This document shows positions 1 through 11,500 of a stretch of 64,000 nucleotides of DNA, in pieces. The translations under genes were made by a program, and so were the position numbers. Positions within the stretch are counted from its first letter, which is position 1; every line of letters begins with the position of its first letter. Origin of the DNA: Chrysoporthe austroafricana. Its lineage: Eukaryota > Ascomycota > Sordariomycetes > Diaporthales > Cryphonectriaceae. Location: assembly GCA_001051155.2 (NCBI GenBank), contig JYIP02000006.1, positions 1,364,001 to 1,428,000 on the forward strand, given 5' to 3'. Under the pieces are notes generated by a model. That model did not search any database. It saw only the letters and a program-made list of their open reading frames with translations, and was not told the DNA's origin.

Positions 1-605
1 AACACGTATCGGATCAGCAACTCATCATCTCGAATTACTGGACCGTCCCTCCCGCAGTCATCAGACAACACCATCGGCATCGTATGTATACGTCTCGAGA
101 TCGGTAAGGCGCCTGTTTGGAGGGCGCTTTTATCTGTTGCATATTATGGGTCCTATTTCGACTGATACCCAAGGCTCGTCCACGATGCTAGCTTGTTTTC
201 GGAATCAGCTCCTTACCCTACCAGCCTTCGCCCCGGCCAGATTGCTTACCCGCCCCCAGTTCAGTGTTGTCCGAAGCAGCTCATCACCAGACTCAGCGGA
301 TGCAGGTTTGGCCGCCGCCGTCAGTTGATTAACAAGTTCTGTACACTTGGACCTGCGGGCCTCCACAGGTTTTTCGCCGTTTTCCAAGAAGGTGATAGCC
401 CAAGCGGTATATCCACACCTCTCATGTCCCACGTAACTTCACTGTCAGCGCCAAGAGGCGTGGATGCGCCGCGGTGTCCAGGCAGCCATATCCTGCATCT
501 GGACAGCTGTCGTTTCACGAGCTCGACATTATATCTGCTCGTCCCCTTCGTCTCCCCCCGAGTCTTCTCTCCTCCAGTATCTACCACTTCCAATCTTCAA
601 TCATC
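1..605. other. Upstream spacer, no gene seen
   Basis: I see no supported gene here. Short open frames occur on both strands, but they overlap one another, lack recognisable protein motifs and have low-complexity composition. The last 100 bases are pyrimidine-rich and lead into the ATG at 606, so they probably hold the 5' leader and promoter of the next gene. Confidence 0.5.
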
Positions 606-1209
606 ATGCCAGACACTCAGGACCTCCGCCGGCTTGGCCCGCCAGTCGTGCGCACCGCCTGGATCTTCCAGGCCCTCATCGCCGCCCCCGCCTTTGTGTG
701 CTTCGGTATGAACTCATTCGGGATTGCCTACGATCCCTGGTCGTCTTACAGCCTCTACGAGGCGCTGAAAGAACTCCTCCTCGCCATATTCGCCACCTGC
801 ATCGTGTTCATCGTGCTTGTCCAGCGCAGCTATCCGGACCCGGCCCCCCGGGTCGCCGCGAGGTTCGAGCTGGCGAAGGGACTGCTCGCCACCGCGACGT
901 GGCTTTGGCTATTGCTTGACGCGCTGTTCCACACCCCTCCCTACCCCTACGACCCGAGCCGCGAGTACTTGATGAGGAGGATCATCTTCACCGCGACTTC
1001 CGTCGTCATCTTGTTGTTCGTGCCCACCTCGACGCGGGGTCTCATATCGTACAGCGTTTCGTCTGCTGACAGAGTAGTGAAGCCTCTTTTTCTACCCGAC
1101 CGTGTTCTGGAGCGCGAGGCTGGCACGAGAGGCCAGTCAGGAGGCGGAGGATGCGGAGAGAGCAGGGCCGGCGCCGCCAGGCGAAGACACGCCTCTGCTG
1201 CGGGATTGA
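606..1209 (+). CDS. Small multi-pass membrane protein, 3' structure uncertain
   Basis: The family is not recognised. From the ATG at 606 the frame reads MPDTQDLRRLGPP and then at least four hydrophobic stretches: around residues 18-30, 50-68, 90-105 and 122-140. The original frame stays open past 1050 but becomes unlike a membrane protein. From about 1083 another frame reads FFYPTVFW, then an acidic tail ending EDTPLLRD with stop at 1207-1209, which looks like the genuine C-terminus. This implies an intron somewhere between about 1013 and 1082. An acceptor AAG at 1080-1082 would fit the phase, with weak GT donors at 1013, 1016 or 1049, but none is convincing, so a sequencing or assembly indel is also possible. 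The role is unknown; a small integral membrane protein is all that can be inferred. Confidence 0.5.
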
Positions 1210-2372
1210 TCACCCACACTTCTTGCTTAGAGACGCCGTCCCGGCAGTTAGGATCGCTCTCCGAACTAGATTGCTGATCCACTTTGTGGCCCTTTCCCCT
1301 AAAAAGGATTTGGGAACGTCTGGGGGGGGGGGGTCTGGCGCCTGAAGAAGGGATTAAACGGCCATAGTTTGGGACCAAAGGACTCCTGGTGAGGCCCATT
1401 AGATATATTGTAGCTCCACCATAACACCCCCCTCCGCTATCTTGTCAGCTGTGAACCATGCGACATAAACTACCTAGGTATCAATCGCACAGAGCGGCCT
1501 TCAGAATAATACCAAATAGCATCGGGCAATACCTCCAAACGAGAACAGCTCCGTTCACACCGGCGCAGGTGGTGAGGTAAGCTATCATTGCGTCAATGGA
1601 GTAAGGTAAAAGTGATCACTCAGTGACATGAAAATACGGCGATCATATTCGCATGCAAAGAAGGATCGCTGTGAATAGGGCGATGATGGAACTGCGGAAC
1701 TGCACCATCATGGTCACAGCCATGGCCCATCTTGAAGTCAACTACTGTAGCTTTTTGGCATGGCTGTTTTGATTCGTAAGGGAAATTGGAAATGCGTACT
1801 AAGTAGTAATTGAGATAGAGCCAGACGCTCACCACGCTTAGCTGCTGGTAGTGATCTTCTGTCATTTTGAAAGCACCAGGGCCACCCTTTCGAGTACCCT
1901 AGTCGCCTGTGAAATATTAAGCTATGAGATGGAAATATTGAATTTGCGATGGGACAAAAATAGAATATGGATAAGTAATAGCTGGGGATTATGAGTAAGT
2001 AATACGGTTTTGTGCATAGCGTGATGCGGCTGAGGAACAGGCAACAGTGGCAATAACCATGCAGCTACGGTTGCACTACTAGGATAATTATCAATAAGGT
2101 AACATCAAAGTCCAAGGCAGAGGAATTCCTTCTACATTCTCTCAGGGCTCCTCTACTTAAGCTTAAATAGCTTAAAAGCACCACGACTGCCTTAATGGCA
2201 AACCGTTATACGTTAATACTCCCTAGAGGACTGCGTCTCACCCTGCTCGCCAAGAACATCCTGACGTGATATAAATTGACGAAGCTTCATGACTATTTTC
2301 GCCAGGGATTCCTCGGCTGGGCAATAAAGTTCCGAAATTGATAACACTACAAAGGCCTATCAGAACATCAAT
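1210..2372. other. AT-richer spacer before HET gene
   Basis: No gene is supported. Composition becomes AT-richer from about 1880 to 2280 (many TAA/TAT runs) than the flanking coding DNA. A TATA-like string, TGATATAAATTG, near 2267 lies about 100 bp before the HET ATG and could be part of its promoter. A run of eleven G occurs near 1321. Confidence 0.45.
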
Positions 2373-3650
2373 ATGCGTCTCCTCAATACCACCACATTTG
2401 AGCTCCACTCTGGTGAGCAGTCCAGCTTTAAGCAGGAACGCTACGCCATTCTCTCACACCGCTGGGTCGGCCTGGAAATTAGCTTCGATCAGCTCAATAA
2501 CCACACGGACGAACTCAGGACGGCCTCGAGGCCGTTGCGCACGCCTCAGCTGGAGAAGATCCGCGGTGCTTGTGACGAGGCTCGATCACACAATATCAAA
2601 TGGATGTGGATCGATACCTGCTGCATTAACAAGAGCAGCACTGTCGAGGAGACTGAGTCTATAAACTCCATGTTCAAGTGGTATCGCGACGCCGAGGTGT
2701 GCTACACCTACCTCTGCGACGTGCAGAAGAGAGAGGAAGGTGGTGAGGCCGGCGTTTTCGACGCCGTCGATACCGGCAGGCCATCAGTTTGGTTCACTCG
2801 GGGGTGGACACTGCAAGAGCTCCTGGCGCCTCGGAACATGCGCTTTTACGATAAGGATTGGAAATTCCTGGGCACGAAAGCGGACCTGTCAAAGCCACTG
2901 TCAAAGGTCACCGGGATCGAGTCGACGTACCTGGTGGGTAAAGAGGACTTCCGGATGGCCTGCATCGCCCAAAAGATGAGCTGGATGGCTGAACGTACCA
3001 CAGCCCGCGAGGAAGACATCGCATACAGCATGTTGGGAATCTTCGGGATCAATATGGTCCCGCAGTACGGCGAGGGCATGCGAGCCTTCATGAGATTACA
3101 GGAGACTTTGCTTTCACGGTCGACAGATGAGTCCCTGTTCGCATGGAGGATGCCGGTCGACAAGTCTCAGCCTAGCACTGCCGACTCGCAACAGGGTACC
3201 GAGGAATGGGGACTTTTGGCTCCTTCGCCTTCGTGGTTCCGGCATTCTGGCCGCATCGTGCTGCTTCCCGATAAAATGAAGCCTAGACCCGATGGGGGAT
3301 TTTCTCTGAGGCAACAGGGGATATACGGAAGCATCCCCACAAGTACTCGAACCAGCTTAGTATTATGGATGGTGGCATGGTTCCCTGTCGTTTTTACCAT
3401 CATCGGTATTCCTATCTACCTATCGCTGAGGTCAAGAAAAAGAAATTTCTGCCTTGAGCTCAACTGCTGGATAAGAGACGACCAAGGAAGTTTAACTCGG
3501 GTGAGGATCGGTATGCGCATACTCACTCAACCACCCGTCGGGACGTTCAAGAGGGTTCAGTGTACGCAGTTCGTTCCGTGGAGGCCGGCGCATGTCCAAG
3601 AGACGCAGGGTGTCATCTTGCAGCCCAACATTTTTTACGATAGTGTGTAG
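2373..3650 (+). CDS. HET-domain (heterokaryon incompatibility) protein with C-terminal membrane segment
   Basis: This is a single-exon gene for 425 aa, with ATG at 2373. Residues about 22-115 match the HET domain (PF06985): YAILSHRW, then IKWMWIDTCCIN, the SMFKWYRDAEVCYTYL block, and FTRGWTLQELLAP near residue 145. A typical downstream segment follows (AERTTAREEDIAYSMLGIFG, then PQYGEG). HET proteins act in self/non-self recognition and regulated cell death after hyphal fusion. No NACHT, WD or ankyrin repeats follow. Instead, a hydrophobic helix around residues 330-355 (SLVLWMVAWFPVVFTIIGIPIYL) suggests membrane anchoring, with a basic segment after it. The start is chosen because the MRLLNTTTFEL opening is typical of the family. 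It stands alone in AT-richer flanks, as accessory HET genes often do. Family assignment is confident; the incompatibility role is inferred. Confidence 0.92.
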   Translation: MRLLNTTTFELHSGEQSSFKQERYAILSHRWVGLEISFDQLNNHTDELRTASRPLRTPQLEKIRGACDEARSHNIKWMWIDTCCINKSSTVEETESINSMFKWYRDAEVCYTYLCDVQKREEGGEAGVFDAVDTGRPSVWFTRGWTLQELLAPRNMRFYDKDWKFLGTKADLSKPLSKVTGIESTYLVGKEDFRMACIAQKMSWMAERTTAREEDIAYSMLGIFGINMVPQYGEGMRAFMRLQETLLSRSTDESLFAWRMPVDKSQPSTADSQQGTEEWGLLAPSPSWFRHSGRIVLLPDKMKPRPDGGFSLRQQGIYGSIPTSTRTSLVLWMVAWFPVVFTIIGIPIYLSLRSRKRNFCLELNCWIRDDQGSLTRVRIGMRILTQPPVGTFKRVQCTQFVPWRPAHVQETQGVILQPNIFYDSV

Positions 3651-5715
3651 TAACATTGTGAAGTTTATCTGGAGGGATGAAATTGTAGTCCTTACGTCGT
3701 CAGTAGATAATACTATGGTATAACTAGGCTATGAATGCCGAGACGCGACGAGTAGAGAGATAGTGACTACAGATATTTTGTCAAAGGTTCTGACGGTCGG
3801 ACTCTAGATTATTAATTTAATTCAATCTTTGGAAACATTTCATACCTCAATGTGCTGAATATTAGGGCTTTCGTCGGCCCCTTTTCCACATGCCCTTGGC
3901 TCCGATCGGAGAGCCATAAAGCGATGACTGCAGTCCATATTCTTGGTGTACAGACACTATACGCTCTTTTCCAGATCATTTCAGACCTCCGTCTCCTTGC
4001 CTTGGAATTCCAGGACCGTGCAGTCTCTCAACGGAAGTGGACGAGAGGCCGCTCCGTGTCGCTCCTTCGTTGCCCGCTTTTCCTCGAGCCTTATCGCTAC
4101 AGACGAATGTTTTGGTCCTCTAGCTAAACGAGGGAATAGGCATCCCTTTGCCTTCAACTTTGAGTACCGCTTCTTCTGGAGACCACGATGCATGGCTCAT
4201 TACAAAGAAATACGCTTAGAGCTATAGGTTATCATGATGCATACTCGTGTCTTTGAATATAACTTCTTTCTCATTCGTTTAGCATTTGGGCTTTTATGTA
4301 AATGCATGTCCGAGACCTGTAGACAGCAGCAAAATCTGGCGTGCCCGCAAAGACATTAGAGATCCTGTGAAACGGATCAATGTTGAGTCCGGTATCTGCC
4401 TTGACGTAGATGAGGTTGAGAGACAACGAGCTCAATGGATGATAAAAGACGGCAGAGAATCTGCCGTGGCACGGATTGTAGTCGCGGTGATTTGGGAGGT
4501 AAAAATGTGGTAATAATGGCTGTGGCACACTTACTGTCGACCTCTATCACGTGCTAGCAGACCGGAGTACCAACTTCAGCTCTCATAAAGCTTCTCCTAG
4601 TATAGATCCGTTGCAAGTATGAGGTTGACCGGGAGACCATAGACGGTCCAAGGCGCTTCGGTATTTGAATGAGGGCCATTGATGAAAGTAATCTTTGGGG
4701 TAAGTTAAACTAGGTGTTGCCATGACTAAAATGTAAAAAAAAATCATGAGAAGAAAAAGAGGAACGTTGGAGCTATTTTCGTGAAAGCGGGTTGAGGCGT
4801 TCTGCCAACTAAAGTACATGTTCAAGTACGAGATTTCAGCTTGCGGTTGGTACAAAATGGCTCATGGCTCATGGTTGATACAACAGGTCGTGGCTGGTAT
4901 AAAACTTTCCCGTATTATTGAGTTCTGTACTAACCATAAGCTATATGCCCTCGAGTACTCAGTGTCTCGGCCACCAATCTTTGCGAAAACTGCCGAGACA
5001 TCGACGCGGTGGGGACATTTGCACATATCCACCGGCTCACACGCCCAAAGAAGGTGATGACCACACGAGGGCCTTCGTGGAACCTCGGGCCTCTGTACGC
5101 AGCTTCTGCAGCCACTAAAGCGGCGGCGCGGCGCAACCACACGTTGCTCTGGATCTGCTCTCGTGTCGTTCTGGGCGCGCTCTTCGCTAGATCTGTAGTT
5201 TGTAGTTTGTAACTGACAGCTGAGTGCTGAAAGCTGCAGGGCCTACGCAGCCATTACCCCTACCGATTATGTAAGTATACAGCCAACATTAGACTACAGT
5301 AGTAGCCACCTCAGCCGTTGGGCGCGAAAAGGGGCGCACTGGGAGAGGCTTATCTAAGCCTCTTCTCACGGAGGGTGGGACCTTGGGACCTCTGCAGCAT
5401 GCCACTTGGCGCTCTATCATGCACCCCTGGGCATCTCAAGGCTGATCCGTGACAGGGACCACCCAAAACCTGCTCCGGATTCAAAGACAACGAGGTCCCA
5501 TCGCACGCAGTCCGGACGAGACAGGATCGACCTGCCCATCCCGCTCCGCCACGCCTGCCGCGAATCCCTAGCTACTTGGGGCAGAAACCCAGAGAGCCAG
5601 GCCAGCCAGCTAGCCAGCCAGCGAGCCGGCGCCCGGGCACGGATTCCCCAAACAGCTGGTAGCAGAGAGCCCCCCTCGCGGGCCCCAGACGCTGCCACCT
5701 TCTTTCCCTGCAACC
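3651..5715. other. 2-kb spacer, no gene seen
   Basis: No supported gene. Short frames on both strands (e.g. near 4286-4513 and 4862-5140) lack domains and overlap antisense frames. The first half is AT-richer. From about 5300 the DNA is G+C-rich and probably forms the promoter and leader of the AP-1 gamma gene, with short GCCAGCCA-type direct repeats around 5595-5630. Confidence 0.45.
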
Positions 5716-8570
5716 ATGACTTCCCGTAAGCAACACCACCAGCTTTGATCACACGACGAACCAACGGGGCTGCGTCCTAGAGGCCGGCAGACACACAGAC
5801 CGCAAGGATGGCGGAAGAGCATTGGAGGCTGACCATGTCTGGCCACACCTCAGTCAAGCAGTTCATCCGCAACGTGCGCGCCGCCAAGACCATCGCGGAC
5901 GAGCGCGCCGTGATCCAGAAGGAGAGCGCGAGCATACGAGCCAGCTTCCGCGAGGAGAGCCACGACCACAATGTCAGGTGCGTCACCCCTCCTGCTCACT
6001 TGTGTTGATGTCTGGGCGGTGGCAGCGCTAACCTGGTGCTGGGCGGCCCGATGTAGGCGGAACAACGTCGCGAAGCTTCTCTACCTTTTCACCCTCGGCG
6101 AGAGGACACATTTCGGCCAGATCGAGTGTCTCAAGCTCCTTGCCTCCCCGCGCTTTGCCGACAAGCGTCTAGGTCACCTGGCCACGAGCTTGCTGCTGGA
6201 CGAGAACCAGGAGGTGCTGACGCTGGTGACGAACTCGCTGCAGAAGTACGCCCCTCCCCCCCACCAACATTCTCTCCCCAGCGAGATTCCCCCCTCCGCT
6301 GACAGCCCGTCACAGTGACCTTGGCCACTCCAACCAATACGTCGTGGGTCTCGCCCTCTGTACCCTTGGCAACATCGCCTCCGTCGAGATGTCCCGCGAC
6401 CTGTTCTCCGAGATCGAGAAGCTGGTATCGACCGCCAACCCATACATCCGGCGCAAGGCCGCGCTGTGCGCCATGCGGATATGTCGTAAGGTCCCCGACC
6501 TGCAGGAGCACTTCATCGAGAGGGCCACGGCTCTGCTACAGGACCGGAACCATGGCGTCCTCCTCTGCGGGCTGACGCTAGTCACCAGCCTGTGCGAGGC
6601 GGACGAGGAGGAAGGCGGTGAGGAGGGGATTGTCGAGAAGTTCAGACAGTTCGTGCCCATACTCGTGAGGACACTCAAGGGACTGGCATCTTCGGGCTAT
6701 GCGCCCGAGCATGATGTCATGGGCATTACGGATCCGTTCCTGCAGGTCAAGATTCTACATCTGCTGAGGGTGCTGGCGAGGGGAGACTCCGAGATCAGCG
6801 AGCAGATCAACGACATCCTTGCGCAGGTTGCTACCAACACGGACTCGTCGAAGAACGTCGGCAATTCGATTCTGTACGAGGCGGTGCGGACGATTCTAGA
6901 CATCGAGGCGGATTCGGGTCTAAGAGTCCTGGGTGTCAACATCCTCGGAAAGTTCTTGACAAACAGGGACAACAATATCCGATATGTGGCGCTCAACACC
7001 CTCATCAAAGTCGTTGCGATCGAGCCGAATGCCGTCCAAAGACACCGGAACACTATACTCGAATGCCTGCGGGACCCGGATATCAGTATAAGGAGGCGAG
7101 CTCTGGACCTCAGCTTTACCCTGATAAACGAGAGCAATGTGCGAGTCCTGATCAGGGAATTGCTCGCCTTCTTGGAGGTTGCGGACAATGAGTTCAAGCC
7201 GACGCTGACCACACAAATCGGTATCGCGGCCGACAAATATGCTCCTAACAAGCGGTGGCACGTGGATACGATGCTGAGAGTCCTGATTCTGGCCGGAAAC
7301 TACGTGAAAGAGCCGATCCTGTCTTCGGTCATCCGCCTAATCGCTACCACCCCTGACCTACAGACATATGCTGTGCAAAAGCTGTACACCAACCTCAAAA
7401 AGGACATCACGCAAGAGAGTTTGACACAAGCAGGAGCATGGTGTATCGGAGAGTATGGTGATGCCCTGCTCAGGGGCGGCCAGTACGAGGAAGAAGAGCT
7501 GGTTAAAGAGGTCAAGGAGCATGAGGTCGTGGATCTGTTCGAAACCATCCTAAACAGCAATTACGCCACGCAGGTGACCACCGAGTACATTGTCACGGCA
7601 TTGATGAAGTTGACGACAAGGCTCTCGGACGGATCACAAATCCAGAGGGTTCAGGCGATACTTCAGCACCACCAGACCAGCCTGGACGTCGAGGTGCAAC
7701 AGCGTGCCGTAGAGTACGGAAACCTCTTCAATTTCGACCAGATTCGCCGTGGTGTGTTAGAGAAGATGCCAGCACCTCAAATCAAGGAGGAAAACCGCGT
7801 GCTTGGTGAAGCTGCCGAGAAGAACAAGAAGAAGACGAACAGGAAGTCTAAACCCATTAAGCAGACAGAACAAGATCTACTCATGGACCTTATGGGTGAC
7901 AGCGGCCCAGCACCTTCTCCTACCAATGGCAGCTCGACCAACAACGCAGACCTCCTCGCCGACATTCTTGGCGGAACATCATCGCCGGCTCCCGCTTCAA
8001 ACTCAGCAACACCGACACCACAATCCAACGTCTCCGCCATCATGGATCTCTTCGGGTCCGGTGCTGCACAAGCTACACCCCCTCCACAAGCAGCTGCGGC
8101 AGCCGCACCACCATCCTCTGGCCTTGACCTTCTCGGACAGATGGGCTCATCCTCTCCGGCACCACCGACAGGCGGGGCTGCCCCGGCAGGCTTCCCTTGC
8201 TACAACAACAACGGCCTAGTCGTGACTATCGCTACGCAACGCAATGCGGAGGGCATCGTACAGGCGTTGGCGCGGTTCCGAAATGCTTCAGGTGGCCCGC
8301 TGTCAAACGTCGGGCTGCAGGCTGCAGTGCCGAAGAGTCAGAAGTTGCAGCTCAACAGCATTTCGAGCGCAGACCTGGCGCCGGGGACGGAGGCCACGCA
8401 GGCAATGAGGATCCAGGGTGCAAAGGGGGTAAGTTTATGCACAAATCTCTCCTTGTTACGGTCTACTGACACACATCTTCTAGCCTCTACGTCTGCGGCT
8501 AAGGATCCAGTACGCTTCGCCCGCGGCAGGACAGGTCATGGAGCAGGTGAATTGGTCGGAGCCGTCTTGA
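5716..8570 (+). CDS. APL4: AP-1 clathrin adaptor complex subunit gamma (gamma-adaptin)
   Basis: This is the large subunit of AP-1, which links clathrin to cargo at the trans-Golgi and endosomes. The model is join(5716..5725, 5854..5977, 6057..6245, 6316..8428, 8484..8570), giving 840 aa. The first coding exon is only 10 nt (ATGACTTCCC). It splices over 128 bp to give [16 protein letters not shown], the usual N-terminus of fungal gamma-adaptins. An in-frame ATG at 5808 inside that intron would give an atypical N-terminus and is rejected. Residues about 1-570 form the adaptin helical trunk (e.g. [21 protein letters not shown], then [15 protein letters not shown]). A Gly/Ser/Pro/Ala/Gln-rich hinge follows to about 720, with DLLGQMG- and [12 protein letters not shown] acidic-leucine motifs that could bind clathrin or accessory proteins. 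The C-terminal ear ([15 protein letters not shown], then a short last exon [10 protein letters not shown]) completes the protein. All splice phases agree. Identity is highly confident. Confidence 0.96.
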
Positions 8571-11500
8571 TAAGGCAAGAATTGTGAGGACAGGCGTGAG
8601 CGGCAGCCACTATAGAGCGTCGGGGGGCCAAACCGCAAGGCGAATTTTGGGGGATTGATTAACCATCAAAAAAAGCAAGCAGGTCAGCAAGCAAGCATGT
8701 GGTGAATATACATCTTTTTGAAACGCCTAGCCTCTCTGAGCCCCCTCCCCCCCTCTTCCGGTGAGATTTGTTACTCTGCCTAGTTGGCCTGCGGGTCTCC
8801 CTCTTATGGCTCACACATGGGCGTAGCCTGGCTATGCTGAGATATTGTTGCTTTGTCAGGCTAGCATCACGGTCAGTCAGCGGAAATGCAACGCTTTCGT
8901 GGCTGGATACTCAGACTTGTCCTCGACACGGTTGGACGAAGGCATCCCTGATCAGCTGAGCCTGGCCGGGGCACTGATGAGGGTGGCGCTTCATCACCCC
9001 GTCGTCGAAGATGTATTCCACCGACTAGACGGGTTCCCAACAGCGCCTACGTGCGGTTCAGCTGATGAGGGTCATAGGATGCCTATTCGTCAGTGGGAGG
9101 TGACGTCGTGGAGATGACGTTCTGGTAGTTACGGGCCTCATCGAGATCTGTGTGACAGGCCGGCGAGAGGTGGCGTCGTAGACACGCCCTCCGCCCTGGA
9201 ACAGAACCCCACCCTCTGCCATCTCGATTATCAACATCACGACGTTCATCACGACGTTCATCACGACGTTCGAGGAAAGAAAGAGCTTGCGAGCTGTCCA
9301 AAGAGGAAAATGACCCTCCGGGGAGGGGCGGGCAGGCGCGTACGGACGGTGGGCTGCGTTATTGGGCTCGAGGAGACGGCTGTTGGCGCCGTGGTCCCCA
9401 CCACAATTTGACGTCGTCATGGACCCTTCATCACACCCTCTCTCTCCCACACACACTCTAGAAGAGACATCAAAGTGTCCGACATGGCTGACAGACATCC
9501 TATTGGACGACTGGGAGCCGAGATGGTCTGCCGTCGTGGTATCTTGAGCAGATTACTTGACTCCCGGGCGCCCAAGCTCTCCAGACCTGCAAGCAGTGCC
9601 TGTTCTGCCTTGTTTCGGCATTCACCGTATGGTATGATGTGGAAACGCAGCCAGGGAGGGAGGGAGGTGGCGGATGCGTACATGAAGCTGCTTCTTGGTG
9701 TGTAGAGGCTATTGGACGTGGGGACCTGCCATGTTGGCGCCGGCCGCGACCCCGTTTTCTCACACCCACACAGGACAAGACCTGCACACCCTTAGGGCAG
9801 CGAGCAGGCTGGCTTCCCGCCGACATCCCGTGGAGGACTCGGCATGGCCAGTCAGGTGGGCTACGAGCGCGACCTCTCCGGCTGAACGGGAGCAGGCAGG
9901 AAGGCAGGCTATGGGCGAGCTGCGGTAGGGACGGGTATGTACGCTGCCTAGCCTAGCCTGGCCGCGGAGGTTGGCTGGTCGTGTATCTCCTGGGCGTGTA
10001 GACGTCGGGGCGTTGGCGCCCGGCTGCTTACCGGCATCGTTAGTAGGACAGGCATGCCCTCGCTGCCGAGCCTCGGAGCCAGGTTGTGCTCCCTCCTGCG
10101 CACGCCGGCTGTCGGCCGAGTTGCTCGCGTGAACTGCTGGTCTGGGTGGAACGTGGCAGCTCTCTCTATCTAAGAGGGGTACGGGACGTGTTCTATTAAT
10201 GGCGTTGTTTGTGTGCCACCCTACTGGATGGGTCCAGTCGGCGCGTGCATATCTGGATCTAGAGAGAAAAAGAGACAGAGCTTTGTGGATTTCGAGAGCA
10301 GGATGGGGCCAACCAAGAATGCCATGCCCGGGGTCTCGTGGCGCGTGCTTGTTTCCAGAAGCCCTGGGAGGGGAGGTCCCCTCCGTCGAAAGAAAAAAAA
10401 TTGCAGGTATGGTACCGGCCCCGGGCGCCGGCGGCTCAGCGTCCAGCCTATCCGTCCTCGAGATGCCACCACGCCCCACGACGTCGGCCCTCGACCGCGA
10501 GCCACCTGTCAGATCTTTATTATTAGGCCGTCGTCAGCTTTCCCGCCGCGCCGGGGAGGCCCCATCGACTGGCCAGTCTCGCCTGTCGCGGGGGAGATTG
10601 GGGATCATGAGAGAGCGCCCCAGCCCGGGGGGGGGGGATGGGAATTAAACGCTGGCCCGTTCTGGCGGCCAGGCAGTGGTGGTGGGTAGTACTTGGCAGC
10701 TACCCATGGGGATCATGACTGGAACCCCCCTGGGATGACCTGCTGCGAACAAGGGTTGCGAGAAACATGTTTCCGGCGCCCCATCAGTGGGCGTCGTCGA
10801 CGTGCCGTCTTGCCGTTTCTTCCGCGTCACCCGGGGCTACCACAGTCCCAGAGCCTATCTGAGGGCATGGGGAGGGCAGTGCAGGGCAGAAGCAAATGGA
10901 GGCTGGCCGGCGATATATTGCCCTCCCTCCCTCCTTCGGCTCCGGCAGGGACCAATCATGATGGGCCCTTCGGCAAGAGGCCAATGACGACCCTTGCGAG
11001 TGCGGCAGAGGGAGAAGAGGCAAGAGCTGGGAAGATGAAGATCCGGAACTTTGTTTCTGGTGTGGGGAGGAAGTCCAGGTCGCACGGCGAGCCGCCCGGG
11101 GCGAAGCGGGTACACGGGACCTGCTGTACCAAGCCTGCGGTGGCCCTGGGCGGCCGGTGCTATTGGCTGCCGCAGACGCTCTCCCGTTCTTGTCGGGGAC
11201 CCACCCACCGACGCCCGAGATTGCTTGCCGTGTATTGCTAAGTCTACTCCAGCGCCCAGTACGTGCCGCAGTACTTACTACTACTGGGTTGTGGCATGGG
11301 ACTATACTGCGGTGGTCATATAGTTCTTCCCGTAGCCGCGCTGCCCTTACCTGCATATAACGTCGCATGCCTATGCTATTTCTGTCGAACCGAACCGAAC
11401 CAGACCAGAAGGTTAACCGCCGGCGCCAACGCATAGGCTGCTGCTGCTGCTGCACGGTTTGTGGGACCCGGCATATCGCCTACATGCTGCTTACCTAGTA

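Noticed and set aside
4862..5142. Overlapping minus-strand frames of 70-92 codons
   Set aside because: Two frames overlap each other and a plus-strand frame; no motif, and the region is upstream flank of gamma-adaptin.
5808..5853. ATG at 5808 (or 5835) as gamma-adaptin start
   Set aside because: Gives a non-family N-terminus; splicing 5725 to 5854 yields the exact conserved MTSLKQFIRN.
9235..9270. Possible CRISPR-like array
   Set aside because: Only three contiguous 12-mers with no spacers, in a fungal nuclear genome.
9760..10479. 239-codon minus-strand frame in the large spacer
   Set aside because: Pro/Arg/Gly/Ser-rich, overlaps other open frames on both strands, no splice context or motif; chance openness in G+C-rich DNA is the simpler explanation.
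10784..11455. 223-codon minus-strand frame starting in a CTG/CAG triplet run
   Set aside because: Its N-terminal poly-Gln comes from a short triplet repeat; the rest is low complexity with no domain.
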